From Rhodococcus_F sp040656415 (GTDB lineage: Bacteria > Actinomycetota > Actinomycetes > Mycobacteriales > Mycobacteriaceae): DNA of 64,000 nt. Positions 24,167 through 33,984 of this stretch are shown in pieces. Position 1 is the stretch's first letter, and each line of letters begins with the position of its first letter. The position numbers and the translations under genes were made by a program. The stretch covers positions 1,736,001 to 1,800,000 of the forward strand of contig NZ_JBFAMC010000001.1 of assembly GCF_040656415.1 (NCBI RefSeq), written 5' to 3'. The notes beneath the pieces were generated by a model. That model was given only the letters and a program-made list of their open reading frames with translations, did no database searches and was not told where the DNA came from.

Positions 24167-25588
24167 GTGAGCGATCTTTTCGGTTCGGATGTGGGTGAGG
24201 ACGAGTCGGCGGGCCTGTTCGAGACGACGAGTCGGGAAGAGAACCCCCCGACCAACCCTGCTCCCGGTGCCAATTCGATGAACGGACACGCGCCCCTGGC
24301 GGTGCGTATGCGCCCGCGTACTCTCGCCGAGGTCGTCGGGCAGAAACACCTGTTGGCACCGGGTGCACCGCTGCGCCGCCTCGTCGAGGGATCCGGAGCG
24401 TCGTCCGTGCTGCTGTACGGACCACCCGGTACGGGTAAGACGACGCTGGCATCACTGATCTCCGGTGCGACAGGACGCCGTTTCGAGGCGCTGTCCGCAC
24501 TGTCTTCCGGAGTGAAAGAAGTGCGAGGGGTCATTGATCTGGCCCGACGGCGGTTGCTCTCAGGGGAACAAACCGTTCTGTTCATCGACGAGGTGCACCG
24601 GTTCTCCAAGACCCAGCAGGATGCCCTGCTTGCCGCCGTGGAGAACCGGATCGTGCTGCTCGTCGCCGCGACCACCGAAAACCCTTCGTTCTCCGTCGTG
24701 TCGCCGTTGCTGTCCCGGTCACTGGTGTTGCAACTGCAGACGTTGACCGCAGAGGACGTCGAGGCACTTCTCGAGCGTGCGCGTACCGACGAGCGGGGTT
24801 TGGGCGGCGCGATCGAGATCGCGGACGATGCGATGGACCACCTGGTGCGGTTGGCTGCCGGGGATGCTCGGCGCGCACTGACGGCCCTCGAGGCTGCGGC
24901 GGGCGCGGCGCTCGACCAGGCGGGGCTCGACGAAAAAGGGGAGGGGCAGCGTCCGGTCCTGCTCGACCTCGCGACGGTGGAGGCGAGTGTCGACAAGGCT
25001 GCGGTTCGTTACGACCGCGACGGTGACCAGCACTACGACGTGATCAGTGCCTTCATCAAGTCGATCAGGGGATCGGATGTCGACGCAGCGCTTCACTATC
25101 TCGCGCGAATGTTGACTGCGGGTGAAGACCCGCGGTTCATTGCCCGACGCCTGGTCGTCCATGCCAGTGAGGACATCGGGATGGCGGACCCGACCGCGCT
25201 GCAGACCGCCACTGCGGCGGCTCAGGCCGTGCAGTTGATCGGCATGCCGGAGGCGCGTCTCGCGCTCGCCCAGGCCACCATCCACCTCGCGACCGCACCC
25301 AAGTCCGGAGCCGTCATCGCGGCGCTGGGGGCGGCGATGGCCGACGTGGCTGCGGGGAAGGCGGGACTCGTCCCGGCCCACCTGCGCGACGGTCACTACG
25401 CCGGGGCGGAGAAGCTGGGCAATGCGGTGGGATACCGCTACCCCCACGACCACCCCGACGGCGTTCTGCCCCAGCAGTACCCGCCGAACGAGCTCGTCGG
25501 CGTCGACTACTATCAGCCCACCACACACGGCAGCGAGCGCGAAATAGCTGGGCGCGTGGAGAAGCTGCGGCGCATCGTGCGGGGCTAG
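24167..25588 (+). CDS. rarA: Replication-associated recombination ATPase RarA (MgsA)
   Basis: This 473-residue AAA+ ATPase acts at stalled replication forks together with single-strand binding protein. Walker A is GPPGTGKTT and Walker B FIDEVHRF. Sensor 1 follows in ATTENPSFSVVSPLLSRS, and the C-terminal oligomerisation region includes SIRGSDVDAALHYLARML and EDIGMADPTAL, all diagnostic of RarA/MgsA/WRNIP1. It starts at a GTG and has a short unconserved N-terminus. Its position before alaS matches the mycobacterial order. Confidence 0.95.
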   Translation: MSDLFGSDVGEDESAGLFETTSREENPPTNPAPGANSMNGHAPLAVRMRPRTLAEVVGQKHLLAPGAPLRRLVEGSGASSVLLYGPPGTGKTTLASLISGATGRRFEALSALSSGVKEVRGVIDLARRRLLSGEQTVLFIDEVHRFSKTQQDALLAAVENRIVLLVAATTENPSFSVVSPLLSRSLVLQLQTLTAEDVEALLERARTDERGLGGAIEIADDAMDHLVRLAAGDARRALTALEAAAGAALDQAGLDEKGEGQRPVLLDLATVEASVDKAAVRYDRDGDQHYDVISAFIKSIRGSDVDAALHYLARMLTAGEDPRFIARRLVVHASEDIGMADPTALQTATAAAQAVQLIGMPEARLALAQATIHLATAPKSGAVIAALGAAMADVAAGKAGLVPAHLRDGHYAGAEKLGNAVGYRYPHDHPDGVLPQQYPPNELVGVDYYQPTTHGSEREIAGRVEKLRRIVRG

Positions 25589-25786
25589 GGGGTCCCGCAC
25601 GGGGACAGCGGTCATGCCTTTGCGCCCGGACGTGTTCTGCGTCACCATAGCGGTGTTCTCCTGCGGCCACCGGCGAGCGCCCCGGGAACCCGACCACATG
25701 CGCCAGTTAAGCTTGTAAGTGGTCTATTCGCCGTGTTTGCGGTGCGATCGACTCCAAATCACTGTCACACGCGAAGGGCAACTTAG

Positions 25787-28459
25787 GTGCAGACCCACGA
25801 GATCCGCAGGCGCTTCCTCGACCATTTCGTCAAGGCGGGCCACACAGAGGTGCCCAGCGCCTCGCTGATTCTCGACGATCCGAACCTGCTGTTCGTCAAC
25901 GCGGGGATGGTGCAGTTCGTGCCGTTCTTCCTGGGGCAGCAGACCCCTCCGTACCCGACTGCGACCAGTGTCCAAAAATGTGTGCGCACGCTCGATATCG
26001 AGAACGTCGGGATCACCACGCGCCACAACACTTTCTTCCAGATGGCCGGAAATTTCTCGTTCGGTGACTACTTCAAACGCGACGCGATCAAGCACGCGTG
26101 GAATTTGCTGACCTCGAGTGTCGACGACGGCGGATACGGGTTCGACCCCGAGCGGATCTGGGTCACCATCTATCTCGACGACGACGAGGCCCGCGACATC
26201 TGGCGGGACGACGTCGGTATTCCGGAAGAGCGGATTCAGCGCCGTGGGATGGCCGACAACTATTGGTCCATGGGCATTCCCGGTCCGTGTGGTCCGTGCT
26301 CGGAGATCTACTACGATCGCGGGCCCGAGTACGGCAAGGACGGCGGTCCGGTAGCCGACGAGGATCGCTACATCGAGATCTGGAATCTCGTGTTCATGCA
26401 GAACGAGCGCGGGCTCGGTACGAGCAAGGACAGCTTCGAGATCATGGGCCCGCTGCCGAAGAAGAACATCGACACCGGCATGGGGGTCGAGCGGGTCGCG
26501 CTCCTGCTGCAGGGAGTCGACAACGTCTACGAGACCGATCTCGTCCGTCCCGTGATCGCGAAGGCTGAGGAGTTGTCGGGTCGCAAGTACGGCAGCGACC
26601 ACCACGACGACGTGCGTTTCCGGGTGATCGCCGACCATGCTCGCACTGCCGCGATGCTCATCGCCGACGGCGTCAATCCCGGCAACGACGGCCGCGGCTA
26701 CGTGCTCCGCCGGTTGCTGCGGCGAATCGTCCGCTCCGCCAAACTACTCGGCGCCGACAAGCCCAGCATGCGCGAGTTCATCACCGTCGTCCGCGACACC
26801 ATGGCGCCGTCGTACCCCGTACTCGAAACCGACTTCGAACGAATCGAGACTGTGGCGGTCGGCGAGGAGTCGGCGTTCCTCAAGACGCTGGCGTCCGGTT
26901 CCAAGTTGTTCGAGGGGGCCGTGGAATCGGTCAAGGCGTCCGGCAGCTCGGTGATCGGCGGCGACAAGGCGTTCGCGCTACACGACACTTACGGCTTCCC
27001 GATCGATCTGACCCTGGAGATGGCGGCCGAGGCGGGTCTGTCCGTCGACGAGGAGGGCTTCAGGTCGTTGATGGCGGAGCAGCGTCAGCGTGCGAAGGAC
27101 GACGCCCAGGCACGCAAGCACGCTCACGCCGATCTGACGGTCTACAAGGAACTCCTCGACCGTGGGGAGACCGAGTTCACCGGGTTCCATGAATTGGTCT
27201 CCGAGGCGCACGTTCTCGCGCTGATCTCGAATGGCCAGCGGATTCCGGCCGCATCCGCGGGCCAGGACGTCGAGGTCATCCTCGACCGCAGCCCGCTGTA
27301 TGCCGAGGCCGGTGGCCAGATCGCCGACGTCGGCAACCTCACCGGGCCGGGACTGCGGGTGAAGGTCAATGACGTCCAAAAGATCGCGAAGAAGCTGTGG
27401 GTCCACAAGGTGACTGTGCAGGAAGGCCAGATCGCCGAGGGGGACATCGTTCTCGCGCAGGTGGACTCCGACTGGCGTAAGGGCGCGACACAGGGACACT
27501 CGGGCACACACATGGTGCATGCCGCGTTGCGGCAGGTGCTGGGCCCCAACGCCGTTCAAGCCGGATCTCTGAACAAGCCGGGCTACCTGCGTTTCGACTT
27601 CTCCTGGCAGGGCGCGCTGACGGAGGCACAGAAGCAAGACATCGAAGCCGTCACCAACGAGGCCGTGGCCGCGGACTACTCGGTCAACACATTCGTCACC
27701 GACCTAGACAAGGCGAAGGCGATGGGCGCCATGGCGTTGTTCGGCGAGAACTACGGCGACGAGGTGCGTGTCGTCGAGATCGGCGGGCCGTTCTCGATGG
27801 AACTCTGCGGAGGAACCCATGTGGGAAGCTCCGCGCAGATCGGCAACGTCACACTGCTCGGCGAGCAGTCCATCGGCTCGGGCGTACGACGTGTCGAGGC
27901 CTACGTCGGACTCGATTCGTACCGTTACCTCGCCAAGGAGCGCGCGCTTCTCGCCGGGTTGTCGTCTTCGCTGAAGGTTCCTACGGAAGAGGTGCCTGCC
28001 CGCGTCGAAGCACTCGTCGACCGGCTTCGGGCCGCTGAGAAGGAACTCGAACAGGTTCGTGCACAGGCTGTGCTGGCTTCAGCCGGGAAATACGCCGACA
28101 AGGCACACCGCATCGGACCTGTCATGCTGGTCGCGGACTCGGCCCCATCCGGTGTCCGAGGCAACGACCTGCGTGGTTTGGTCGCAGACATCCGCGGCAG
28201 GTTCGGTACCCAACCGGCCGTGGTGGTATTGCTCGGAGATGCGGACGGCAAGGTTCCGTTCGCGGTGTCCGTCAACGGGCCGGCACAGGAACTCGGACTC
28301 TCGGCGGGTGATCTAGTCAAGGACTTCGGGCCGAAGATCGGTGGTCGTGGAGGGGGGAAGGCCGACATGGCTCAGGGTTCCGGTTCCGACACCAGCGGAA
28401 TTCCGGCCGCCCTCGACGCGGCCCGAGAACACGTTATGGACAAGGTGGGGAATCTGTAA
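25787..28459 (+). CDS. alaS: Alanine--tRNA ligase
   Basis: This 890-residue class II enzyme charges tRNA-Ala and edits mischarged Ser and Gly. The catalytic core begins HEIRRRFLDHFVKAGHTEVP with FVNAGMVQF and motif 2 RHNTFFQMAGNFSFGDYFK. The editing domain has H-S-G-T-H in GHSGTHMVHAAL and C-G-G-T-H in MELCGGTHVG, the four zinc ligands. The C-terminal oligomerisation domain includes GGRGGGKADMAQGSG. Length is normal. The GTG start follows AAGGGCAAC. It precedes ruvX by two bases and heads the alaS-ruvX-mltG-aroE run. Confidence 0.97.
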   Translation: MQTHEIRRRFLDHFVKAGHTEVPSASLILDDPNLLFVNAGMVQFVPFFLGQQTPPYPTATSVQKCVRTLDIENVGITTRHNTFFQMAGNFSFGDYFKRDAIKHAWNLLTSSVDDGGYGFDPERIWVTIYLDDDEARDIWRDDVGIPEERIQRRGMADNYWSMGIPGPCGPCSEIYYDRGPEYGKDGGPVADEDRYIEIWNLVFMQNERGLGTSKDSFEIMGPLPKKNIDTGMGVERVALLLQGVDNVYETDLVRPVIAKAEELSGRKYGSDHHDDVRFRVIADHARTAAMLIADGVNPGNDGRGYVLRRLLRRIVRSAKLLGADKPSMREFITVVRDTMAPSYPVLETDFERIETVAVGEESAFLKTLASGSKLFEGAVESVKASGSSVIGGDKAFALHDTYGFPIDLTLEMAAEAGLSVDEEGFRSLMAEQRQRAKDDAQARKHAHADLTVYKELLDRGETEFTGFHELVSEAHVLALISNGQRIPAASAGQDVEVILDRSPLYAEAGGQIADVGNLTGPGLRVKVNDVQKIAKKLWVHKVTVQEGQIAEGDIVLAQVDSDWRKGATQGHSGTHMVHAALRQVLGPNAVQAGSLNKPGYLRFDFSWQGALTEAQKQDIEAVTNEAVAADYSVNTFVTDLDKAKAMGAMALFGENYGDEVRVVEIGGPFSMELCGGTHVGSSAQIGNVTLLGEQSIGSGVRRVEAYVGLDSYRYLAKERALLAGLSSSLKVPTEEVPARVEALVDRLRAAEKELEQVRAQAVLASAGKYADKAHRIGPVMLVADSAPSGVRGNDLRGLVADIRGRFGTQPAVVVLLGDADGKVPFAVSVNGPAQELGLSAGDLVKDFGPKIGGRGGGKADMAQGSGSDTSGIPAALDAAREHVMDKVGNL

Positions 28460-28461
28460 CG

Positions 28462-28998
28462 GTGGATCGCGCGGAATTGGGTCCGGATCGACCCGGAGAC
28501 GATGACCCAGGGCGCGGTCGACGCATTGGCATCGATGTAGGCAGTGTCCGAATCGGGGTCGCCTCCAGCGACCCCGACGGGATTCTCGCAACCCCTGTCG
28601 AGACTGTGCCCCGGTCCAAGGAACGTGGAACCGATTCGCCGGACATTCGGCGAATCGCCGAAATCGTCGAGGAGTACGAGGCGGTGGAGGTTGTCGTCGG
28701 GCTGCCCCGGACTCTTCGTGGTGAGCGGGGGAAAGCGGCTTCCATCGCGATCGCGTTCGCGAAGCGGTTGCGACGCGCGGTGGATCCGATACCTGTGCGG
28801 ATGGCTGACGAACGTCTGTCGACCGTGACAGCTGCGCGAGCGCTTCGGGAGAGCGGTGTCAGCACAAAGGGCCAGCGACCGGTGATCGATCAGGCCGCAG
28901 CGGTGGCAATCTTGCAGGGATGGTTGGACGAGCGAAGCGCGTTGATGAACACTGTGGAATCCTGTGCAGACGTGCGGCTACCGGAGGCGGATAAGTGA
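28462..28998 (+). CDS. ruvX: Holliday junction resolvase-like RuvX (YqgF), 16S rRNA 5' processing
   Basis: This 178-residue RNase H-fold nuclease of the YqgF/RuvX family is essential in many bacteria and implicated in 16S rRNA 5'-end maturation. The first catalytic Asp is in GIDVGSVRIGVASSDPDG and the VVGLPRTLRGERG loop is typical. DERLSTVTAARALRESGV and KGQRPVIDQAAAVAILQGWL supply the last acidic residues. The N-terminal extension of about 20 residues and a C-terminal tail are mildly longer than usual. It follows alaS by two bases, and its stop overlaps the mltG start (GTGA), indicating coupled translation. Confidence 0.95.
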   Translation: MDRAELGPDRPGDDDPGRGRRIGIDVGSVRIGVASSDPDGILATPVETVPRSKERGTDSPDIRRIAEIVEEYEAVEVVVGLPRTLRGERGKAASIAIAFAKRLRRAVDPIPVRMADERLSTVTAARALRESGVSTKGQRPVIDQAAAVAILQGWLDERSALMNTVESCADVRLPEADK

Positions 28999-30602
28999 GT
29001 AATCATCGGCGACCTTCAGGCGAGCGACCCGATCCCCACCACCACGCCCACCGACGTCGCCGACATCGCTACCTCGACGAGGGCGACGATCCGGTTCATT
29101 TCCAACCACAATCCGAAGAGATCACCACCACCGGCCGACATGCCCGGGTGCACGACGACCGGGACCATCACGCCGACGGAAACGGCAGCAGTCGCGCATC
29201 CCGGTACAGCGCGTACTCCTCTCGCAACGCTCACGGTCACCACGAAGCCGGCTACACGGCGCAAGGGTACGAATGGCGAGGGTATGACGACTATTCGCAC
29301 AGGTACGACGACTATTCCTACGACGGTCCAGATTCCGGCGCGGGCCGCGACACCTCGGGTGTGGCATTCGACGACGCCGAAACCCAGGTTCTCGAAGCCG
29401 TTCAGCCGACCCGCATACCTCCCCGGCATCAGACTGGACGGCGCAAGAAGGCCAAAGGTCGGGCCCGTCGCGGCAAGTTGGTCGGAACGCTGGCGGTCGC
29501 TGTCGTACTGATCGCGCTCGGTGGGCTGGCGTTCGTGGGTGGCAGGTTCGTCCTCGGCGGCAGCGCTCCGCCGGACTACGCAGGCCCCGCTGGTCCCGAA
29601 GTAGTCGTGGAGGTGCATCCGGGGGATACCGCGGAGCAGATCGGAGTGGCGCTCACAGAACGGGACGTCGTGGCGAGCGGGGCGGCCTTCTACAACGCTG
29701 CGCTTCAGAACGAAGCCATCAGTAGTGTGCAGCCCGGTTTCTACCGTCTGTCGACCAGGATCCCCGCAGCCGACGCTGTGAGCGAACTCATCGATCCCAC
29801 GTCCCGGGTCGGGCACCTCATCATCTCCGAGGGCAGGCAACTCCACGACACCACCGATGTGCAGACCGGGGCGACGAAGAAGGGGATCTACACCCTCATC
29901 TCCGAGGCCAGTTGCCTCGGCGTCGGCGGGCATCAGACATGCATCAGCTACGACGACCTCAATACGGCCGGGGCTGGAGACTTGAATGCACTCGGTGTGC
30001 CGGACTGGGCGAAGGACGCGGTTGCAAACGTTCCGGACCGGGGCCGGCAGCTCGAAGGACTGATCGCAGCGGGAAGCTGGAATTTCGACCCCACCTCGAG
30101 CCCCACCGCCATTCTCGCCAGGCTGGTCGGCGAGAGTTCCACACGGTACGAAGGGACCGGAATTCTCACCGATGGCGCCCAGGTCGGTCTGACCCCTTAC
30201 GAACTGCTGATTTCGGCGTCTCTGATCGAGCGCGAGTCGTTGCCGGCCGATTTCTCCAAGGTGGCTCGAGTCATTCTGAACCGGCTCGCAGTGGGCCAAC
30301 CCCTGCAGTTCGACTCGACGGTCAACTACGAACTCGACACCACCGAATTGGCCACCACCGACGCCGACCGCGCTCGGGTAACGCCCTGGAACACGTATGC
30401 GAGCCCGGGTCTGCCTGCGACCCCGATCGCGTCACCGAGCATCGCTGCACTCGAGGCCGCCGAAGCACCGGCACCGGGTGACTGGATCTACTTCGTCACG
30501 ATCGATTCGCAGGGCACAACGTTGTTCACCAGGAGCTATCAAGAGCATTTGGCCAACATCGACGAGGCCCATCGCAATGGAATCTTCGAAAGTGGGAGGT
30601 GA
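28995..30602 (+). CDS. mltG: Endolytic murein transglycosylase MltG
   Basis: This 535-residue inner-membrane protein cuts nascent peptidoglycan strands and sets glycan length. Residues 1-160 are an unusually long cytoplasmic part rich in His, Asp, Arg and Tyr (RRPSGERPDPHHHAHRRRRH), low complexity and probably disordered. One transmembrane helix follows (VGTLAVAVVLIALGGLAFVG, about 161-185). The periplasmic part has a LysM-like region (VEVHPGDTAEQIGVALTERD) and the YceG catalytic domain, with the probable catalytic Glu at E412 in ASLIERES and LQFDSTVNYEL downstream. The tail FVTIDSQGTTLFTRSYQEHL is typical. GTG start overlaps ruvX. Confidence 0.93.
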   Translation: MSNHRRPSGERPDPHHHAHRRRRHRYLDEGDDPVHFQPQSEEITTTGRHARVHDDRDHHADGNGSSRASRYSAYSSRNAHGHHEAGYTAQGYEWRGYDDYSHRYDDYSYDGPDSGAGRDTSGVAFDDAETQVLEAVQPTRIPPRHQTGRRKKAKGRARRGKLVGTLAVAVVLIALGGLAFVGGRFVLGGSAPPDYAGPAGPEVVVEVHPGDTAEQIGVALTERDVVASGAAFYNAALQNEAISSVQPGFYRLSTRIPAADAVSELIDPTSRVGHLIISEGRQLHDTTDVQTGATKKGIYTLISEASCLGVGGHQTCISYDDLNTAGAGDLNALGVPDWAKDAVANVPDRGRQLEGLIAAGSWNFDPTSSPTAILARLVGESSTRYEGTGILTDGAQVGLTPYELLISASLIERESLPADFSKVARVILNRLAVGQPLQFDSTVNYELDTTELATTDADRARVTPWNTYASPGLPATPIASPSIAALEAAEAPAPGDWIYFVTIDSQGTTLFTRSYQEHLANIDEAHRNGIFESGR

Positions 30603-30606
30603 GCTG

Positions 30607-31419
30607 GTGACCGCGCGAAAGGCTGGGGTACTGGGCAGACCCATCGCGCATTCACGCTCGCCGCAACTACACCTCGCCGCATATCGGGCGCTCGGTCTGA
30701 CAGGGTGGACGTACGACCGCATCGAATGCGGCGCAGACGAGCTCCCGGGTCTTGTCTCTGGGCTCGGACCGGAATGGGTCGGCCTGTCCGTCACGATGCC
30801 GGGGAAGGTCGCAGCGTTGAGGTTCGCGACCGAGCGAACTGACCGCGCTGTCGCGGTCGGGTCGGCGAACACGCTGGTCCGCGTCGAGGGTGGGTGGCGC
30901 GCTGATTGCACCGACGTGGACGGCGTCAGTGGCGCACTCACCTCAGGAGGACTGGGGTCGGTTGTGGGGGCTGATGCCGTTGTCCTCGGTGCAGGAGGGA
31001 CTGCCCGCCCCGCGCTTGCAGCATTGGCCGACCTGGGGGTCAAGGCCGTTACGATCGTCGCCCGAGACGCGGGGCGGGCGGAAAGTGCGATCGGCTGCGC
31101 CGAGTCGCTGGGACTCGACGTCCGCTTGCTGGGATTCGACAGCCAGGAACTCGGTGCCCGCTGCGCCGCCGCCGCTGTGCTCGTGAGCACCGTGCCGTCG
31201 GCCGCGATCAACGACCACACCGCGGCGGTCGGGCGCGCACCGTTCGTGCTCGACGCGATCTACGACCCCTGGCCGACACCGTTGGCGAGAGCGGTCGAGG
31301 CCGCCGGTGGCAGAGTTGTCGGGGGACTGGAGATGCTTCTCCATCAGGCATTCGGACAGGTGGAGCAGTTTACCGGCCTTCCGGCACCGCGATCGGCGAT
31401 GGCGGCGGCCCTGCACTAA
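30607..31419 (+). CDS. aroE: Shikimate dehydrogenase
   Basis: This 270-residue enzyme reduces 3-dehydroshikimate to shikimate with NADPH in aromatic amino-acid synthesis. The GTG at 30607 follows GGGAGG at 30594-30599 and begins TARKAGVLGRPIAHSRSPQL, with the shikimate-binding SRS motif. The usual catalytic Lys segment NVTxPxK reads SVTMPGK here, with Lys kept. The NADP loop is VVLGAGGTARPALAAL, and GLEMLLHQAFGQVEQFTG supplies the C-terminal Gln. An in-frame ATG at 30577 lies inside mltG and is less likely. It clusters with aroC, aroK and aroB downstream. Confidence 0.93.
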   Translation: MTARKAGVLGRPIAHSRSPQLHLAAYRALGLTGWTYDRIECGADELPGLVSGLGPEWVGLSVTMPGKVAALRFATERTDRAVAVGSANTLVRVEGGWRADCTDVDGVSGALTSGGLGSVVGADAVVLGAGGTARPALAALADLGVKAVTIVARDAGRAESAIGCAESLGLDVRLLGFDSQELGARCAAAAVLVSTVPSAAINDHTAAVGRAPFVLDAIYDPWPTPLARAVEAAGGRVVGGLEMLLHQAFGQVEQFTGLPAPRSAMAAALH

Positions 31420-31509
31420 TTGTCCACAGACGCATTGTTCTCCCCAGGCTGATCGTTTGTGCTGGTCGGTGCCATGGACGGTGTGCGCGTCTCGGGCACG
31501 CTGTCTGCT

Positions 31510-32118
31510 ATGTGGTCTCTGATTTCGGTGAGCGCGCTGCTCGGCGCGGGCGCCGGTTGGTGTGCGCGCCGAACAGCCTCCCAGTTCGTCGGCGAGCATG
31601 TCGTCCAGCGCGGCTGGTGTGAGGCGGTCTGTGCGACCGGGGTCGCCGCCACGGCGTGGATCGCGGCGGGCGAACTCGATGTGTGGCGCCTGGTGTTGGC
31701 GATCGCCTTCTGGTGGTGGTGCGTGACTCTGGGCGCAATCGACCTGTGCGTCCGGAGGTTGCCGAACGTGCTGACGGTTCCGGGGTTCGCTGTGATCGTG
31801 GGTGTCGGCGTGGCGACGGGTGGGGCGTTGGCGGCGATAGTCGGGGGAGTCCTGCTCGCGACGGTGTACCTCGTGGTGCATTTCGGCGTACCTGGATCTT
31901 TCGGAGCCGGCGACGTGAAACTCGCGCTCGGGGTGGGTGCGGCCGCGGGACTCGCGGGAGGCGGGGCCTGGCTGTGTGCGGCGGTCCTCGCGCCCGCGCT
32001 GACCGCGGGTGCGGGCTGCGTGTTCCTCGCTGCTCGGCGGTGCCCGCCGACACTCCCGCACGGACCCGCAATGTGCGCCTCGGTGCTGGTTGCGCTCTTT
32101 GCTGCGCACATCACGTGA
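31510..32118 (+). CDS. Prepilin-type (A24) peptidase, short form
   Basis: This is a polytopic membrane protein of about 202 residues. Both catalytic aspartates of type IV prepilin peptidases are visible: the first in LGAIDLCVRRLPNVLT, the second in FGAGDVKLALG (the GxGD motif). Around six hydrophobic segments are present. The N-terminal cysteine-rich methylase domain of full PilD enzymes is missing, as in the short forms that process Flp/Tad pilins. No pilin gene is in the window. The start is uncertain: ATG 31510 is chosen because the first membrane helix follows at once; in-frame starts at 31459 and 31474 also exist and none has a clear ribosome binding site. The same gene sits between aroE and aroC in mycobacteria. 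Confidence 0.8.
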   Translation: MWSLISVSALLGAGAGWCARRTASQFVGEHVVQRGWCEAVCATGVAATAWIAAGELDVWRLVLAIAFWWWCVTLGAIDLCVRRLPNVLTVPGFAVIVGVGVATGGALAAIVGGVLLATVYLVVHFGVPGSFGAGDVKLALGVGAAAGLAGGGAWLCAAVLAPALTAGAGCVFLAARRCPPTLPHGPAMCASVLVALFAAHIT

Positions 32119-32193
32119 TCTCACGCTCGGGTCGGGTCCGGTTGGGCGGACCACCGTCGGAGTCGGGTACGGCGACGTGGAAGGATAGCGATT

Positions 32194-33381
32194 GTGCTGC
32201 GTTGGATAACTGCCGGAGAATCCCATGGTCCCGCCCTCGTCGCGATACTCGAAGGGATGGTCGCCGGCGTCGAAGTGACGTCCGAAGACATCTCGACGCA
32301 ACTCGCGCGCCGCCGCCTCGGATACGGGCGTGGGGCACGGATGAAGTTCGAGGCCGACAAGGTCACGATCGTCGGCGGAGTGCGACACGGACGCACCCTC
32401 GGTGGTCCGATCGCAGTGGAGGTGGGCAACACCGAGTGGCCGAAGTGGGAAACCGTGATGTCCGCTGATCCGGTCGACGCCGAAGTGCTCGAGGGTCAGA
32501 CACGCAACGCCCCACTTACCCGCCCCCGGCCCGGACACGCCGACTACTCGGGCATGCTCAAGTACGGCTTCGACGATGCCCGCCCGGTCCTCGAACGCGC
32601 GAGCGCGAGGGAGACTGCAGCACGTGTTGCGGCTGCCACTTTCGCGCGAGCATTTCTCCGCCAGGTATTCGGTGCCGAGGTCCTCTCCCATGTGATTTCC
32701 ATCGGTGCGACCGACCCGTACGTCGGCCCCGAGCCGACCGCGTCCGATCTGCCTGCGATCGACGCCAGTCCTGTGCGCGCGTTCGACAAGGATGTCGAGG
32801 CGTCGATGATTACCGAGATCGAGGCCGCCAAGCGCGACGGCGACACTCTCGGCGGCGTCGTGGAGGTCGTCGTACACGGCCTTCCCGTGGGTCTGGGATC
32901 CTTCATCAGCGGTGCAGACCGGCTTGATGCCCGCCTCGCGTCCGCGCTCATGGGCATCCAGGCGATCAAGGGTGTCGAAGTCGGAGACGGCTTCGAGACC
33001 GCGCGCCGCAGGGGCAGCCAGGCGCACGACGAGATGCTTCCGGGCCCGGACGGAGTCGTGCGGTCGACGAACCGAGCGGGGGGCCTCGAGGGCGGTATGA
33101 CCAATGGTGAGCCGTTGCGCGTCCGTGCGGCGATGAAACCTATTTCGACGGTTCCACGAGCACTCGGAACGGTCGACATGTCGACCGGTGAGGAAGCGGT
33201 CGCCATTCACCAGCGTTCCGACGTGTGTGCCGTTCCCGCCGCAGGTGTCGTTGCCGAGTCCATGGTTGCTCTGGTCGTCGCCCAGGCGGCCCTCGAAAAG
33301 TTCGGGGGAGACTCGATTGCCGAGACGGCCGCCAACTTCCGGCACTATGCGTCCGAGGTAGAAGCCCGGTTCGCACGATGA
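32194..33381 (+). CDS. aroC: Chorismate synthase
   Basis: This 395-residue enzyme converts EPSP to chorismate with reduced FMN, the last shared step of aromatic synthesis. It begins LRWITAGESHGPALVAILEG, has ASARETAARVAAATFARAFL (the R.S.RETA signature) and GGLEGGMTNGEPLRVRAAMK near the C-terminal half. Length matches the family. The GTG start at 32194 is 75 bases after the peptidase gene. aroK follows after 40 bases, so aroC, aroK and aroB form a shikimate run. Confidence 0.97.
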   Translation: MLRWITAGESHGPALVAILEGMVAGVEVTSEDISTQLARRRLGYGRGARMKFEADKVTIVGGVRHGRTLGGPIAVEVGNTEWPKWETVMSADPVDAEVLEGQTRNAPLTRPRPGHADYSGMLKYGFDDARPVLERASARETAARVAAATFARAFLRQVFGAEVLSHVISIGATDPYVGPEPTASDLPAIDASPVRAFDKDVEASMITEIEAAKRDGDTLGGVVEVVVHGLPVGLGSFISGADRLDARLASALMGIQAIKGVEVGDGFETARRRGSQAHDEMLPGPDGVVRSTNRAGGLEGGMTNGEPLRVRAAMKPISTVPRALGTVDMSTGEEAVAIHQRSDVCAVPAAGVVAESMVALVVAQAALEKFGGDSIAETAANFRHYASEVEARFAR

Positions 33382-33421
33382 CGGGTCCGGCCGGCGTCGC
33401 ACGGCGGGGGTGATTGATCCG

Positions 33422-33928
33422 ATGGCACCGAAAGCTGTGATCGTCGGCCCGCCCGGTTCCGGAAAATCGACGATCGGGAAGCGCCTCGCGCGGGCTCTGG
33501 ATCTTCCGTTCTTCGACACGGACGCGGCGGTCGAGGTCGAGACGGGCCGCACAATTGCGCAAATCTTCGTCGAGGACGGCGAACCCGCTTTCCGTGCCAT
33601 CGAGGAAAGGATCGTCAGGAAGGCGGTCGAGAGCAGTGAGGGGATCGTCTCTCTGGGTGGCGGATCGATCCTGTCCGAGCGCACCCGCGCGCTACTGAAG
33701 GGTCACACTGTCATCTATCTCGAGATCAGCGTGGCGGAGGGGCTCAAACGCACGCGCGGCAACACTGTGCGTCCATTGCTCGCTGACGGAGATCCCCGGC
33801 AGAAGTACACCGAGTTGTTGCGTGTGCGGGGCACGCTGTACGAGGAAGTGTCGTCCATCCGGATACGTACGGACGGGCGCAGTCCCTCCCGTGTGGTCAA
33901 GAACCTGGTGTCGAAGCTGACCGAGTGA
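33422..33928 (+). CDS. aroK: Shikimate kinase
   Basis: This 168-residue P-loop kinase phosphorylates shikimate. The ATG at 33422 gives APKAVIVGPPGSGKSTIGKR, matching mycobacterial AroK from the first residues; a GTG four codons upstream is an alternative. Walker A is GPPGSGKST (9-17). Shikimate contacts are in FFDTDAAVEVETGRTIA and FRAIEERIV, plus the GGGSILS loop. The LID region is RTRGNTVRPLL. Length is normal. Confidence 0.96.
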   Translation: MAPKAVIVGPPGSGKSTIGKRLARALDLPFFDTDAAVEVETGRTIAQIFVEDGEPAFRAIEERIVRKAVESSEGIVSLGGGSILSERTRALLKGHTVIYLEISVAEGLKRTRGNTVRPLLADGDPRQKYTELLRVRGTLYEEVSSIRIRTDGRSPSRVVKNLVSKLTE

Positions 33929-33984
33929 TGGTCGACCTCGACGCAACGTGAGCTTCGGCGGCTGAGGCGGCCGAGAGCGACCTT

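Noticed and set aside
30943..33684. A 913-codon open frame on the minus strand across aroE, the peptidase and aroC
   Set aside because: It is opposite well-conserved genes, has Arg/His/Pro-biased composition, no recognised motif, and arises from the high G+C third-position bias.
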